Part shown: piece after piece, positions 11,066-23,060 of the stretch
Position numbering within the stretch: position 1 is the stretch's first letter
Layout: the number at the start of each line of letters is the position of its first letter
Assembly: GCA_977006965.1 (NCBI GenBank)
Contig: OZ345384.1
Location: 124,001-188,000, forward strand
DNA: 64,000 nucleotides
Direction: 5' to 3'
DNA from: Phymatolithon calcareum
Taxonomy: Eukaryota > Rhodophyta > Florideophyceae > Hapalidiales
Notes under the pieces: model-generated
Told to the model about the DNA's origin: nothing
Databases searched by the model: none
What the model saw: only the letters and a program-made list of their open reading frames with translations
Made by a program: the position numbers and the translations under genes

Positions 11066-11739
11066 TTAAATCCGAGATACCACTGTACTTCTTAAAGTCA
11101 GATCGACTCTTGTGAAATTGTTGGCGACAGGATTGAAAGATTTTGAAGTTCTATGGATCGCAAACACACCTTTGCGCGGAACGGACAGTAAGGTGTCGGG
11201 AGCGCGGAAGGTACTACATTGGGAGTCAAACGTGTGCGATTCGGTGCAATAGAAGCAAGCGGCGGATCAGATGTGGTAAAATTGTATTTCAGTTGGACGT
11301 GCAACTAACACGTCGAGTGTAACATCTAATAGGGAAGCGACATAAATACGAGGAAGTAGTGGCTCGTTGAGCAGGGGCCGAGCCAATTTGATTGCTGGGA
11401 ATTGCTGTTTATAAAGCTATCTCGCAATAGAATTGCTCCCAGATTATTTCTGCGATCCTAACTGCAATCCCAACTCTCAAGAGGGAGCAATCCGTACTGC
11501 AACTCAACGATTCGCAATCAATAACAACTTCAATTCTATAAATCCACTACTTTTTATGAGGCATACCACGCAATTGTGCTCCAGCAAGGTGGTTCCGGAA
11601 ATAAAATACTTCAAAACGTGGGTGATGAGAGCCAAGCGCGAATCAACGTCTCAAATTTTACACACGAGCCAGAGGACAATGGAGATCGTTTTCAGCGATG
11701 TTAGTGAAGATAGAATTCAGCTCTCAGATTTCATATTCT

Positions 11740-13760
11740 GACGACGACTGTGCTTACTGATCTAGCAGTACAATCGAACTTGAAACGCATCTCGATTGAA
11801 GTGATTCTTCTGGGTGAGGGAAAGAACTGGCATTGAGTTCACTGATTCGCTCCCTGAGACTGAAAAATGTTCCACAGAGTAATCGTGCGGTCTGATCATC
11901 CTGTTGCAAGCAACATTAGGTTATGGGCCCATTCAGTGGACGTTAACCAGCGCGCTTAATCATCTTCAGCGACATCATCACCGGCATGCGCATTCGCACG
12001 GAGCGGAAATCCTTGAATGAAGCGTCGATTGGAAGGGCTTCTAACTTATTTAAGTCGAAGGTTTGGTTCCGGACCAGTGAACTATCTCCGTGGTGATCTA
12101 GAGAGAACCGCTGAATGTGCAAGGGATTTCTTCATCCTTCCCCATTTTGAATTGCTCGTTTGTGCCGCGCGAAACGAGCAGAAAATGTGCCGATCTAGCT
12201 TGCAGGATATCGTCGACGTAGCCGCCGCTCAATCGGACAAGTAGTCCGTCAGCTATTAGTTTGTATATGGCAGGATCGGAACGGAAGGGGTGCATTCTAA
12301 GGTCGTGTTGGTGATGCTCTTCCAGAGTCTTGTGCTAGAGATGCACAGAGTTACAAAGACCGTATACCAGCTTGAGGAGACTAAGGCATTGGTCGGGCCT
12401 GAGCTCGAACTTGGGGAAAGATTTCGTGATGAATATATCACACGAAAGCAGCTCGCTGGAGTGAAGAAATGCCTGCCGGACATCGGAAGTCCAAATATCG
12501 AAGCCGTGAATAGTGGCGGGGGTATGGAGTGGGCAGATTGGCTGCAGTTAGATTGTGGCTGCACTTTGTACCATCATGTCCTTCATGCGATCTCGGCGAC
12601 CGTCGAAAACATAGCGGGCTTTAAACATTATGTTGCTATCTTCAGACGACTAAATGGCAAGAGCGAATCGTCCTGGGATCAGGTTGCCATCAGTCGGACC
12701 ATCTTCGAGCAAGATGATGCTGAAGGGTTCCGCGATCAAGGAGGCCACGGATCTCGGCCCGTTTGTCTTCGAACATTTCAGGTTGTTTAGCTCGGGGATG
12801 ATTTCCGTCGACAACTTCAGTAAGGTTTACTTTGCCTTCATAGACATCGAAGCGTAAAAACTGACTCAAGCCATGGTGTACATGCGTGAAGAAGGAGCGA
12901 GTGAAGTCCAATGGAGATCGGTAGTGTTTAACTTAGGAAACGGAGAAGGGTCGAGCATTTCAAATTTCCGCGTCTTGCACGCACACAAGCTTCTTCATCG
13001 CGTCCATTCTCAGGACCGGGAAGGAACCTATCCGCTAGCCAATGCGCTTGTTTACGATCTTCTCGCGCCAGACGAGAACCCTTTCTCCTGGTTCATAAGA
13101 TCGAGTCGACGCTGGGGGAACAGAATGTTTAAGTGCTTGCTGTACGCGCATTTTGGCCATTTTTTCTGCATTCAGTTCGTGCAGCGTTAGCAATAGATGC
13201 GCGCTCGCTGAGTGTATCGGGCACTTTCGAAGTCCCAGAACAGGTATGGACCCGGAGACGCTGTCAGAGGACGAACGAAGACGGTACAAGCCCTTCGGGT
13301 TCAAGAGTATAATTCATCGCTTTAAGCGAGAGTAGGAGGAGAGTCTCGTGTTGTGCCTTTGGGTAATCCAGGGTCAACTTTCGAAATATATCCCGGAGCG
13401 TTCTGTGGTATTGCTCACCGAGACCGAGGCTGGAGTGAGCCTCATTTCCCGTTGCTTGGGCTACAAGAGAGAAGAATAGTTTGCGCCTCCCATGCTGGCT
13501 TACCTAATCCACAAAGACTCTGTTCGGTACTTCGGTGTATATGGAAGCCCAGCTCGTTGTCAGTGTATCCCAGATATCGAGGGTCGAGATGCTAGACAAG
13601 AATCGAGAGGAGCAGAAGTGGGCTCCCTCATCGCCACCATGCAGGACCGGTGACATACGGATATGCATTATGTCCAGGAGTATTCTCTCATTAAATCTGA
13701 CATGCTCTACCGGAGCTGAATGACTCCTGCAAGCAGGATCCATGTCCTGAGTCCTCAATG
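11740..13760 (-). pseudogene. Ty1/Copia-type retrotransposon polyprotein, broken
   Basis: On the minus strand the domain order is as in Copia elements. The integrase core part is at 13758-13504 (LDIMHIRMSPVLHGGDEG, ASIYTEVPNRVFVD). The integrase C-terminus is at 13304-12690 (PPASTRSYEPGERVLVWREK). Reverse transcriptase runs from about 12690 (MFKARYVFDGRRDR, DIWTSDVRQAF) to the catalytic box LSGGYVDDIL near 12220. In-frame TAG codons at 12652-12650 and 12337-12335 interrupt RT; the second lies where relatives have Trp. RNase H below 12100 is hardly recognisable. No gag, protease or LTR could be identified. The element makes DNA copies by reverse transcription; this one cannot. Confidence 0.8.
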
Positions 13761-14400
13761 GCGATCAGTCTCACCTTAAACTAGATACTTCCACTTTCGG
13801 CTTCTCGCAGTCCTCACAGACGAAACCTCATCATAATTTGAGCGAGATTCAAAGCTTTAGTTAGTTGCCTCTTTCCCAGGGGCATCGTCCAGTATAAAAC
13901 CGTAACCATTAACTGTAGATGTGAAGAAAATCATCATGGCACTCGCTCGAACTCAAGTCTCAACGGTGCTGATCGATGGACCTCGTGCCGTTTGCTGACA
14001 GTCCGAACCAAGCTCATAACAACACCTGTGCTTGGTGTTCGTTTTTCTAAGCATGGCTTACTGCGTGGTCATTTTACCAAATTTACCAAGAAAGAACGAG
14101 CTTCCAGAACGTTTTTAGACTACTTGGACGTCGAATTACTGAAGTTTCATGTCTTCTGAATTTATTTTACGAGGCGATGGCAATAAGTTGAATTAGCTTT
14201 CGAAACGTAGAATACAGCACGTAAACGACATTGAGGAAGTGCTGCAAGATGAAATGATCGATAGTGGCACGTCAGAGAAACGATTGAAGTAGCAATGACA
14301 AGCGATGTAGTAGGGAGAAGTTTTCTTCATAAAATAATTTTATTCTTGCCGAACGATAAACTATTGACACGAGCAAACCCAAAATTATGTCTAAAAGATA
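13761..14400. other. No gene seen between Copia and LINE
   Basis: This may contain the gag side or 5' LTR of the Copia element and the 5' UTR of the LINE, but no direct repeat was found to prove it. Confidence 0.3.
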
Positions 14401-14407
14401 TTGGAGA

Positions 14408-16397
14408 ATGGCAACGATGAACGTCGGGGGATCATTAGAAACCCCGGAGTAGTTACATAAGATGATACAAAATCACAAGGTAGATATTATCTGGCTCACG
14501 GAGACACATCTGAGATCCAAAACCCACATCCGAACCGATTTGTTCTCCATAAAGGCCCCAAGGCTCGAATTGATAGATCCAGATGGGGCCCGCAACCAAA
14601 ATCTCGGAGCACGAAGGCGAGGTACAGTGAGAAACGTTGGCTTAGTATCACTGCTGTACCGCAGTGGACGTGGAGCGAAACTCATCTTCAAATATGCACA
14701 GGCACACTTCCAAGTCATTATTGCCAAACTAGGCAGCCTAAAAGATGGGGTAGTTAGTGTACATGTCACCAAGGTCCACTCGTCGGGAAACCGACAAGTG
14801 CCTCCAATTATCCAACATCCTTGCAAGGCGTCAAGCAATAATCTGTAGTGATTGAAACGTAAGACACAAGATGTGCGACAATTAGTCCAACAGAAGGGGC
14901 AACCAACTCGTTCAGTGGGCAGAAAACATAGGATGGGACATAAGAGCAAGCAAAGGACGGACGTTCAACACGAAGAAGTGCGGGAGCAATATCGGCTTCT
15001 TCGTCGCCAAAGGAATAATAATAATATCTGAGCCGAACTCTCGAGAAGCCATATGGACAGGGGATACACAGAACAGTCCTCTGTGTACGCCTTAGAAGCC
15101 TGCAAGATCTCGACCCGAGCCAATCTAAACGACCAAGCAGTGTAAGACACTAAGATGACTCACAGAAGAAAAATAAAGTCAAGGAACAAATGTGAAGTCT
15201 CATTGAGTACTTCAAGGAAAATATCTGCCCCGAATCGGTATCGGATATCAATAGTGAGATTGTGGACCTCGGAGGAAAGTCGATAAGAGAACCCGCGAAA
15301 GAAGCCACGCTTCGCAAGTATCACGAAGGCATTCCAAGAATCAGAGACAACATCTAAATGTGCATTAATGCAAGAGATCTACACCAGGTGTACAAGAGAC
15401 TTGACAAAACCTGGGGTGATCCGTGGAGAACTAGAAAACGCATCACGGTGCGCTGCAGGTCATTTTATATCACAGATCTGGACAAAATGGCACTGGCGAA
15501 AGAAGCTCTACAGTAAAGCCGGAACATCCCACTCGCCGGAAGACAGGGGTCGTTACTGTAAGTACTAAATCAGAACTTTGGTGAAGAAGAAAAAGAAAGA
15601 GCAGTATCAAGAATACATTGCCGAGCTCGAAGAGAAGAATGGGCAAGCGGCTTTGAAGCAACTTGCAAAGATGAAAAAGAAAATTCGAAGAAAAACGCTA
15701 AGTAAGATGATATCAGGAAGCCCATGAATTGGGCTAAATTCTCAGCCCATATCTCGGCGACATTTCATAGCACCGAATAGTGGAAACTGGGACTAAGAAA
15801 ACTGTCCTGCCCCGAGGACATGAGGACAAAAAAATTAAAGCAGCTATCCGAAAACAACGAAACGGAAAAGCAACGGGCTTATACGAAGTGAAGGCTGAAA
15901 TGCTTAAGGTCGATATATCTCTCAACGCCGAAGTACTTACAGCCTTGCGAGAGGCCTACGGGAGGTGTGGAGATACGCCTTTACACTGGAAGAAAGCGCT
16001 CCTCGTCCCAATACACAAGAAGGGGGCACACAAGGACCTCGGAAACTACTCACCGATTTCCCTGCTGAGTCACCCAGGGAAAATTATTGAGAAATCTATA
16101 GATATGAAGCTGTGCACAGTATACTCAAACACTGGTATAAGCTTGAGTTTCAAAAGGAGAAGAGCACTGAACTGGCCATCCTAAGAGCTACTGAGCTACT
16201 AAAAGAGGATCAGAGATGTGTAGCAGTATTGGACCCTAAGGCTGCCTTCAACGCAGTAGCTAGAGCGCAGTTGGTGAACAGAATGAGACAAGTACTTCCC
16301 ACGAAGATAGGCACAATGGCCGAGGCGTTCTTGGCACCGTCCTGGGTAGCAACATTTGGCGATGCAAACAGAAAGTGGATTCTAGTGGACAGGGGGT
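14408..16397 (+). mobile_element. LINE (family 1), 5' part: endonuclease and start of RT
   Basis: From ATG 14408 the frame gives an apurinic-type endonuclease start (VDIIWLTETHL near 14480-14515), with an in-frame TAG shortly before it. Degenerate sequence follows, then RT motifs: NYSPISLLSHPGKIIEKSID near 16050 and VAVLDPKAAFNAV near 16225. Several frame changes occur. The RT is cut at 16397 by the hAT element and resumes at 18804. LINEs copy by target-primed reverse transcription. Other fragments of the same family lie at 35380-35920 (minus) and 40600-41550 (plus). Confidence 0.8.
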
Positions 16398-18803
16398 CCC
16401 ACAATCACGCTTGGTACCAATATTATTTTTATTCTTTTTATTGCAATATATTGGAATATATTGCAATAAAGTCTTAATTGCCCTGAGAGGTGCTTATTGC
16501 AATAGTTATTGCAAAAAGTGATGGCATATGATCGAAAATCAAGGTACACCCTGCCCGTCTCGGCGCTGCCAAGATCGTCGTACAGCGCTGCGGTACAGGA
16601 TCTGTAAGGGAAAATTTACGGAAAAGGGTTACAGAAGCTCCCCACACAGTTTACGTATTGCCACCCGAATCTGCGGCATCCGATTACTGTCAGGAATTCT
16701 GCTCTCATAATTACAGACACGTCGACCGGCATTGACTCGGAAATTACTCTTGAATGCTGTCTTGCTCACGCGATCTCTTGGATTTCACACTCCTGCGAAT
16801 TGCTCTTCCGAAACACTACGTCCAGAATGTCAAGCAACGGACGCAAACCAGGTCGAAAAGAAGTTGTTGAGGTGCTAACGCAGAAGCTACGTGAAGAAGA
16901 ACGCGATGTGCAGTCTTGTAGAACTGGAATAACAGGCTATAAAGTGCCTTTTAACATCCTTCTCTGCCCGAAAGGTGCTGATTGCCGAGATAATGGTGAA
17001 ATCGCTTTTGAAAAAGGAAGGGGGTATACTAACCCGTACAGCCACCTGAAGAGTTGCATATCTGGAGGAAAGGAAGATCACCTTTTTCAGGTCTACAGAG
17101 ATGCGCTGGCCAGTCTACGCCGCCGCCAAGCAAGCTCGTTTATCGCCACTCATTCACCAATGACATTTCTCGCAACTGACAAGGAGAAGGCTATGTACGG
17201 GTACATTAGACTTGTGGTCTACATGTCATTGCCTGTTTCACATGTTCAAAGCGAGGAATATCGCAAGTTTTCGTGCTTCCGTTAGAAGTTCTCAACTCGG
17301 ATATTCAAAGAGACACTATTCAAGCTCGTTGAGCTCGTCGAACTGCGAATCAGAGACGATTATGCACGATGGCTGGACCGCCAATGGGACACATTACTTG
17401 GGTGTATACGGCTTGTTCATGAGACTTGTAAAGATGCTGGGAAGAGGCACCGAGCGCAAGAATGAAGAGCTCGCTATTGTGCTTCTGTCTGTGAGTCCTA
17501 TTGCGAACGTAGAAGATGATGATGTTCAAAGAGGCATGTCGCATCTTGAAACCACTACATTCAACGCACACGCTCACGTGCGTCAACTAGAAGACGTGTT
17601 CGACTTCTTCGGGGTCAACGTGCATACGTGGGCAGTTTGTCAGGTTGCCGACAACTGCAATGTCAACAAGTCAATCGCCAGGCTTATGGAAATCGCTCAT
17701 GTTAGCTGTGCTAGTCATAAGCTCAACCTAGAGGTGAACAAGATGGTTGTCAGTGATGATAGACTCCAAGCAGCGATAGAATCAGTGCATGCAACGATGA
17801 AGGACTGCAAAAAACTGAAGAACCGAGCAATATTACGCAACCTTACTGAATTGGCTCCAGTTATGCATAATGAGACGCGTTGGTCCGGAAAGTATCATAT
17901 GCTCAAGCGATTCAACCGCATACGCGAGCAGTTAATCGACGCGGCAAAGGCGGAAGGAGCAACGATAACTATGGACGAGAGCGAGCAGTTCCGCAACAGA
18001 TCTATGCTGTACGCAAGTCAGTTTAAGCAAATCAACCAGGTAACTCTGGAACTACAGAAGCGCGGTGCTTCGTTGTCGGACTGTCGCTTAGCACTTGATG
18101 AGTTAAATTCAGCAGTGGAGCAGTGCAAGTACGATGTCAACTCACCATTATACCGATGTCAGCTTGGAAAACACTACATTGCATCACGTGCATCAATTTT
18201 GTGTCACCCAGCATTCGAGTCGGGAGTTGTTAAGATACAGCGGGGTGAGTCCGATACTATGACAAATGAAGAGAAGGATGCATGCAAGAATCTCAAACTG
18301 GAACACGATCACGGTATAACAAGCTCCATCGGCGGATCGGCTGGAGGCCAGCTGTCGATGGCGGAAAGAATTGCCGTAAAAAAGCGCAAGCGTGCCGAAG
18401 TCCATCAGACTTATATAAATTGCGACTTTATTCTTGGATCAACTGCCGAAGTGGAGAGGCTTTGGTCGGTGGCCAAGAATGTTTTGACAGACAATCGCAA
18501 GAGGATGACACCGTTATTACTAGAATCCCTGCTGTTTCTTAAAGAGAACAAAGGTTACTGGGACGAGCAGTCGGTCTCCGTGGCGATGAACACTGCTCGG
18601 AGCGCAGGAGTGATCCAACGCGTGAGTGAAGACATGGCGCAGGAGGACTTGAATTTGATTCCGTTATTGCAATTGATATTGGAAGAATGGTCAGATATTG
18701 CAATTGCTATTGCCTTCAACCTTGCATTATTGGTATTGCAATTGCTATTGCATCATGTGCCGGAATAAATAACAATAATATTGGTACTATCCCTGCCCAC
18801 AAT
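16398..18803. mobile_element. Complete hAT DNA transposon inserted in the LINE
   Basis: An 8-bp TSD CCCACAAT flanks the element (16398-16405 and 18796-18803). The element itself is 16406-18795, 2390 bp. Its ends are inverted repeats: the left reads CACGCTTGGTACCAATATTA, and the right, reverse complemented, reads CAGGGATAGTACCAATATTA. CAGGG is a common hAT terminus, so the left end has drifted. Subterminal regions are rich in TATTGCAATA-like words. Removing element and one TSD copy restores the LINE RT reading across the gap. It carries one transposase gene (16827-18768). Confidence 0.93.
16827..18768 (+). pseudogene. hAT transposase with one stop and one frameshift
   Basis: ATG 16827 starts a frame with Lys/Arg-rich N-terminus and a BED-like finger (LLCPKGADC ... 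GRGYTNPYSHLKSC). It then reads MYGYIRLVVYMSLPVS. A TAG near 17283 and a frameshift near 17350 separate it from the long frame that ends at 18768. The long frame holds the catalytic-start motif MHDGWTANGTHYLGVYG, then VADNCNVNKSIARL with CASHKL, TRWSGKYHMLKRF, and the hATC dimerisation domain (TAEVERLWSVAKNVLTDNRKRM). Length and order match a full hAT transposase, which cuts and pastes by binding the TIRs. Two lesions make it probably inactive, but it is the best preserved copy here. Its last 40 residues overlap the AT-rich terminal repeats. Confidence 0.85.
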
Positions 18804-19705
18804 GGTCCTCTCTCAGTCCAAGTCTCTACAGCATCTTCATGGATGAATTCGCCAAGCGAATGAGCCAGGCACCAAAAACCTGGGCTGAAGTTCAGGCTAT
18901 CATTTTCGCAGACGATGTTCTTCTTTCTGCGAAATCCCCCGCTGCATTGCAAGGACTATTTGATATAGTTACCGAATGGGCACAATAGCGAGAGATGACG
19001 TGGAACACTAAACAAGGGAAAAGAGAAATCATCGAATAGGAGGAAACATTGGGCAAGACATTGAAGCTAGGGAACAAGGTTCAGCCGCGCGTTCCGGAGG
19101 TCACATATTTTGGAGTATCCCGAGACCCGGGAGGAGTTACAGATACGCTAATGATGCAACGACTAAAGAAAGCAAGGACGGCCGTATACGAATTGCGTAC
19201 ACTAGGAGTGTCCAAGAAATGGTTAAGTATACAGAAGTGTATTCAAATATACAAGGCGCTAGTACAGCCACGCCGGGAGTACGGAACGCACTTACCGCCC
19301 TGGACAGAAGAGGCACAAAATGCCGTCAAGTAGAAGCAGCATTCTTCAATCAAGTTTCGGGCTACATGCCCGATGAAGAACGGACAGGCTCCGTCATCTG
19401 TGCCAGAACCAGACGGCTCGACATCGAAGAGAAATCTTCGCTGAGAAGGAACAACGAGAAGGAATGTATGTATTCAAATGAAGAGCCCGAAAGCAGAAAC
19501 AACCATGAATTGCAGTAAACGAGGAAATATATCGCCGCGATGGAGATCAGAGAGCCGTTTGGAGAAGCTGTAAAGCATATCCAAACAAACCAGTCTTCGC
19601 AAACACTTCGATCTATATTTCTTGCATTGGAAGGAAACCGCTTTGAATTGAAGCGGAAAAGGAAGATTCCATAAGATAAGACAAGAAAATTCCAGCAATC
19701 CTCAA
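18804..19705 (+). mobile_element. LINE (family 1), 3' part: RT palm and tail
   Basis: This is the continuation of the LINE after the hAT insertion. SLSPSLYSIFMDEFAKRM is followed by the catalytic box FADDVLL at about 18905. The post-RT region then reads VTYFGVSRDPGGV, YELRTLGVSKKWLSIQKCIQIYKAL. In-frame stops and frame changes are present. From about 19560 it matches the tail at 41050-41160 (IQTNQSS, KRKRKIP). Similarity to the other copies ends near 19705. Confidence 0.8.
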
Positions 19706-22300
19706 GTTTAGTCGTATACAATGCACGCAACTCTTACCGCGTGTTTTGCAGTAGACCTTAATTGGCGGATTTCGTGGAGTGTTTTATTTCGTGTTCAATA
19801 CGAACGTAAATGTTTACCCAAGTTGGATGGCGAAATTGGTGGAACTGAATTGACACAAGAGCTTTCTTGGAGTTCCTGACACCAAAGTATCAAGAAGAAA
19901 AATAAACCACGTCCGAATTCTTGCGATAGATAGTGCGGATAATACCGAACACCGGAGACGGTGCGTCCCACTTGTAGTGGACAGAGCTATCGATTTATTG
20001 GCCCTTTTGGGCTCTACAGTCGTGACACCTTCTATCCTCCATAGATCCCACCTTCTCGCTTTAAATCTAGGACGGCAAGCGCTGACATCTTCTGAGAAAT
20101 CTCTGAGAAGCAAAGTTTGTCTTCGAGCTTCATCAGGCTGATATTCGACTGCGCCATCTCGCTCTCTGAGAAAGCTTGGCAATATCGATGTCAGGAAGCA
20201 ATCTTATCGTGTGTTAACAACAGTGCAGCAGATGGATTATTCAACAATCCTGACCACGACTGAGGAAAAGTTCATGAGTGCAAACTAACATCCATTGCTT
20301 GTTTCCAGTCCTCTTCGACATTGTCATGTTGGTTGCTATTGACTAATACAGCATAGAGAAAATTTTCCCTCACTCCCAGAATCCCTGGCCTCTAACATGA
20401 GGTTTTTCACACGTCGAAACTTTGAACGGACGTTCGATTGATATTTTCAAAATAGATGCAAACTGCTAGCCCCTAGTTCTTTACTGTCTCTAGCGCTTCA
20501 ACGGTTCGAGCTTAAAAGCTTATTAATAATCTTCAACAAGGTGCTCTTCTTAACCAATTTTAGCTTCATAATTCAATGCCGAGTGTCTTATCATTCGATG
20601 ATAAAGACCGTGCTGCAAATTTCAAAGCAGAACGTGACACCTTCAAGAACATCGTAGAAGAATTTAGAACACATGATGAACTAACGGGAAGGACGATCGC
20701 TTTTCCTTAGCAGTGAGCGCTTAATAAACGACTTTGAAAATGGCAGCCTTTTTGAACCAATGAGTCGTTTTCTAAGCTTTTTGTGGCCGGGTTATAACGA
20801 AGGTGTGCTCCAAAAGCATGCTTGAGTGTGGCTATGAGAGAAAAACGTCTTGATAAGTTTATTTGCCCCCTATATAGAATATAAACGTTCTGTGGCTACC
20901 AAAACTCTGTATCTGTGAGGGTACTTCAGGTTTTGAACAGGCCGTGAAAAAGCTCCCGATTTTCTTCATCGTTGATTGGTGGTCAGTAATAGATAGTAGA
21001 CAGAGGTGGTGATTGAAAATGCAGTAGCTTCTGCCGCAAATGTATTATTGTGTGTCTACATTAAGCACGTGCAAAAATGATGGCTTACGATTCACCTCGT
21101 TTCCACGTAAAAGTCTCGCGTTTATCTCATACCAGTTTTCGCGCCTGGTCTTATGTCCCTGTACCAAGGCGGTCGCTTTTTCCTCTCGCGACTGCAAGCC
21201 GCGAAACTTGGATCGCGATAGGTATGTTGCTCGTAGGTGATCCCCAATGGTACTCAGTCCCGTGTTCCAATGGCTAGTGACTGCGCAGGATTAAGATGCT
21301 CCGGTTACGGCCTCTCCCATTGCTCCCAACATGATGCAAGACTCCCCGCCCGCCTCCGCCGACGAGGGATCAAGAACAGCAACTTCCACATGGCAGAACA
21401 TCAACATACTCAATCGAGGGCCTCCAAAGACGAATCGCCATCCGCCTCTCTAAACCTCCACTCGGATTACAGCAGATCGTGATCTGTTCGGCCGTACGGG
21501 CTCGGGTATCTCGTTTATCTATACGCTGTATCGCTGTCTTCCGCAAAGGTTGTACTATATAAGGTAGATGTTTCCTTCCTCTGAGTACAGGAAGGTCGGG
21601 AGTTCTTCAGATCTTGTCCCAATGTTCGGATCTCTGCACGCTCAACTCTGCCTGCACAATCCTTCCACAACGCGAAGCTCGAGTTCTTCCCACCCTTCTT
21701 GTGCTCAGCATTTGCCGCGCATGCCAGCACCGAGACAATCCCGTACACCTTCCCCTTTTACTTTCTTTAGGCACTCGTCTCAAGGTAGATGGCCAAGCCT
21801 AGGTCGCTGCAAGAGATCGTCGCCGACGTCAACGCGCTTACTCTGTCCCATTTCTATTCCGGTTTTGTTAGCTTGTATTTCTTCCCTACTCATTCTGCCT
21901 AGTCACTCAGGCTCTTCTCTTTTCTCACCTCTCTTGAGACATATGGCGTCGTGCAATTCTGATGCTGGCGCTGCATCTTTCTGCTTCAGACCGTATCCCT
22001 TCAGAAGACGTACATGGTGTAAACCGTATTTCTTCATCGTCTCAGCTTGACCTCTCAGCCCGCTGAGATGGATTACAAGAGCTTAAAAATTTGTAAACAA
22101 CAAATTTCCGCAGACAATGAAAAACGGGTATCGTGGCGCGGCTTTTTTGCCCTGTAGAAAAGTCTTCTGGATTGTCGATGACAAGAGATTCTGTTGCGTT
22201 TAGTCTCACTTATTCAAATTCTACAATAGAGAGGATCATGTCTATTCTAGCGCTCAGGTTTGAGCAACTTGAGACCTACTTCTAACCAGCTTCGAGCTTT
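19706..22300. other. Long stretch without a recognised gene
   Basis: 19.8-20.2 kb and 21.2-22.1 kb are open in places (for example a 160-codon Ser/Pro-rich plus frame at 21568-22050, and a charged minus frame at 21748-21515). None matches a family I know, and no internal repeats were seen. 20.2-21.0 kb is AT-rich and closed. Confidence 0.35.
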
Positions 22301-22304
22301 TTCT

Positions 22305-23060
22305 TCTCCAGCTGCGAGGAGTATTGGTTACACGTACATATCTGACGGAGATCCGCGTGAACCACTCTGCCTAACACGAGAAGACTGGAGTCTTTTTAGA
22401 CTTGCCACGTCGATAGTTCGCATCATGCGCTGGGTCTTTTGCAGACAGACTTGTCAAGGCTGCAAAACGGAATGCTGCAAAAGCAGTTTTAGATCACGAT
22501 CAAGTGAGAACAACAGACTTGGAAAGCACCAGAAACTTCAACTATCTGAGAGTAGTGCAGCCCACCGACAGAGATCCGATGGTAAACGACAGTCACCGCG
22601 TTTCAATAGCCCGGGCTCGCTGCAATAACTCAAACGGATTTTACAAACAAGATCCTATCCCAGGATCTCCGATTTCGTATCCTGCACTGCTCTGTACTCT
22701 CAACTCTCTCTATTATTACGAATCATGGAAGCTAGCTGAAAATGTTCGGAAAAATCAGATCCACTGACGCCAAGATGTTGTCCAGAATATCAGGAAGACA
22801 ATTGCGGACGAGTCTGGCAACCGCACAATCGGTGTGGTATTTTTCGCTAGAGACGAACGTTGGAGTTGACTCGCACACATCTTCACGATGGACGAAAGTG
22901 GCTTGGTTCATCAAGTGTTACTTCAGTGCGTCCAACCAACCCCAGAGCTATTCTTTGGCGACGTCCCGGACCTCGACGTGCAAGCAGAAGTCTAAGTCGC
23001 AGAAAATAGATTAGAATGGAAGAAGCTTAGGCCCTCAAAGTGTTGCTGATCCCACAAGTG
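22305..23060 (+). mobile_element. LINE (family 2), 5'-truncated 3' end
   Basis: Across several frames the plus strand gives a post-RT LINE region. KAAKRNAAKAVLDHDQ is followed by STRNFNYLRVVQPTDRDPM and HRVSIARARC, then KMLSRISGRQ and the C-terminal W..H region before about 23000. The end (AGAATGGAAGAAGCTTAGGC) matches the reverse complement at 37050-37120. The same family occurs, rearranged, at 37015-38045. Catalytic motifs are missing, so it is a dead 5'-truncated copy. Confidence 0.7.

Noticed and set aside
10774-11115. Ser/Thr-rich plus ORF as a secreted or mucin-like protein
   Set aside because: No signal peptide or repeat; it is the complement of an equally open minus frame in a GC-rich patch.
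12290-12790. 166-codon plus ORF as a gene
   Set aside because: The minus strand at the same place has clear Copia reverse transcriptase motifs, so the plus frame is a shadow.
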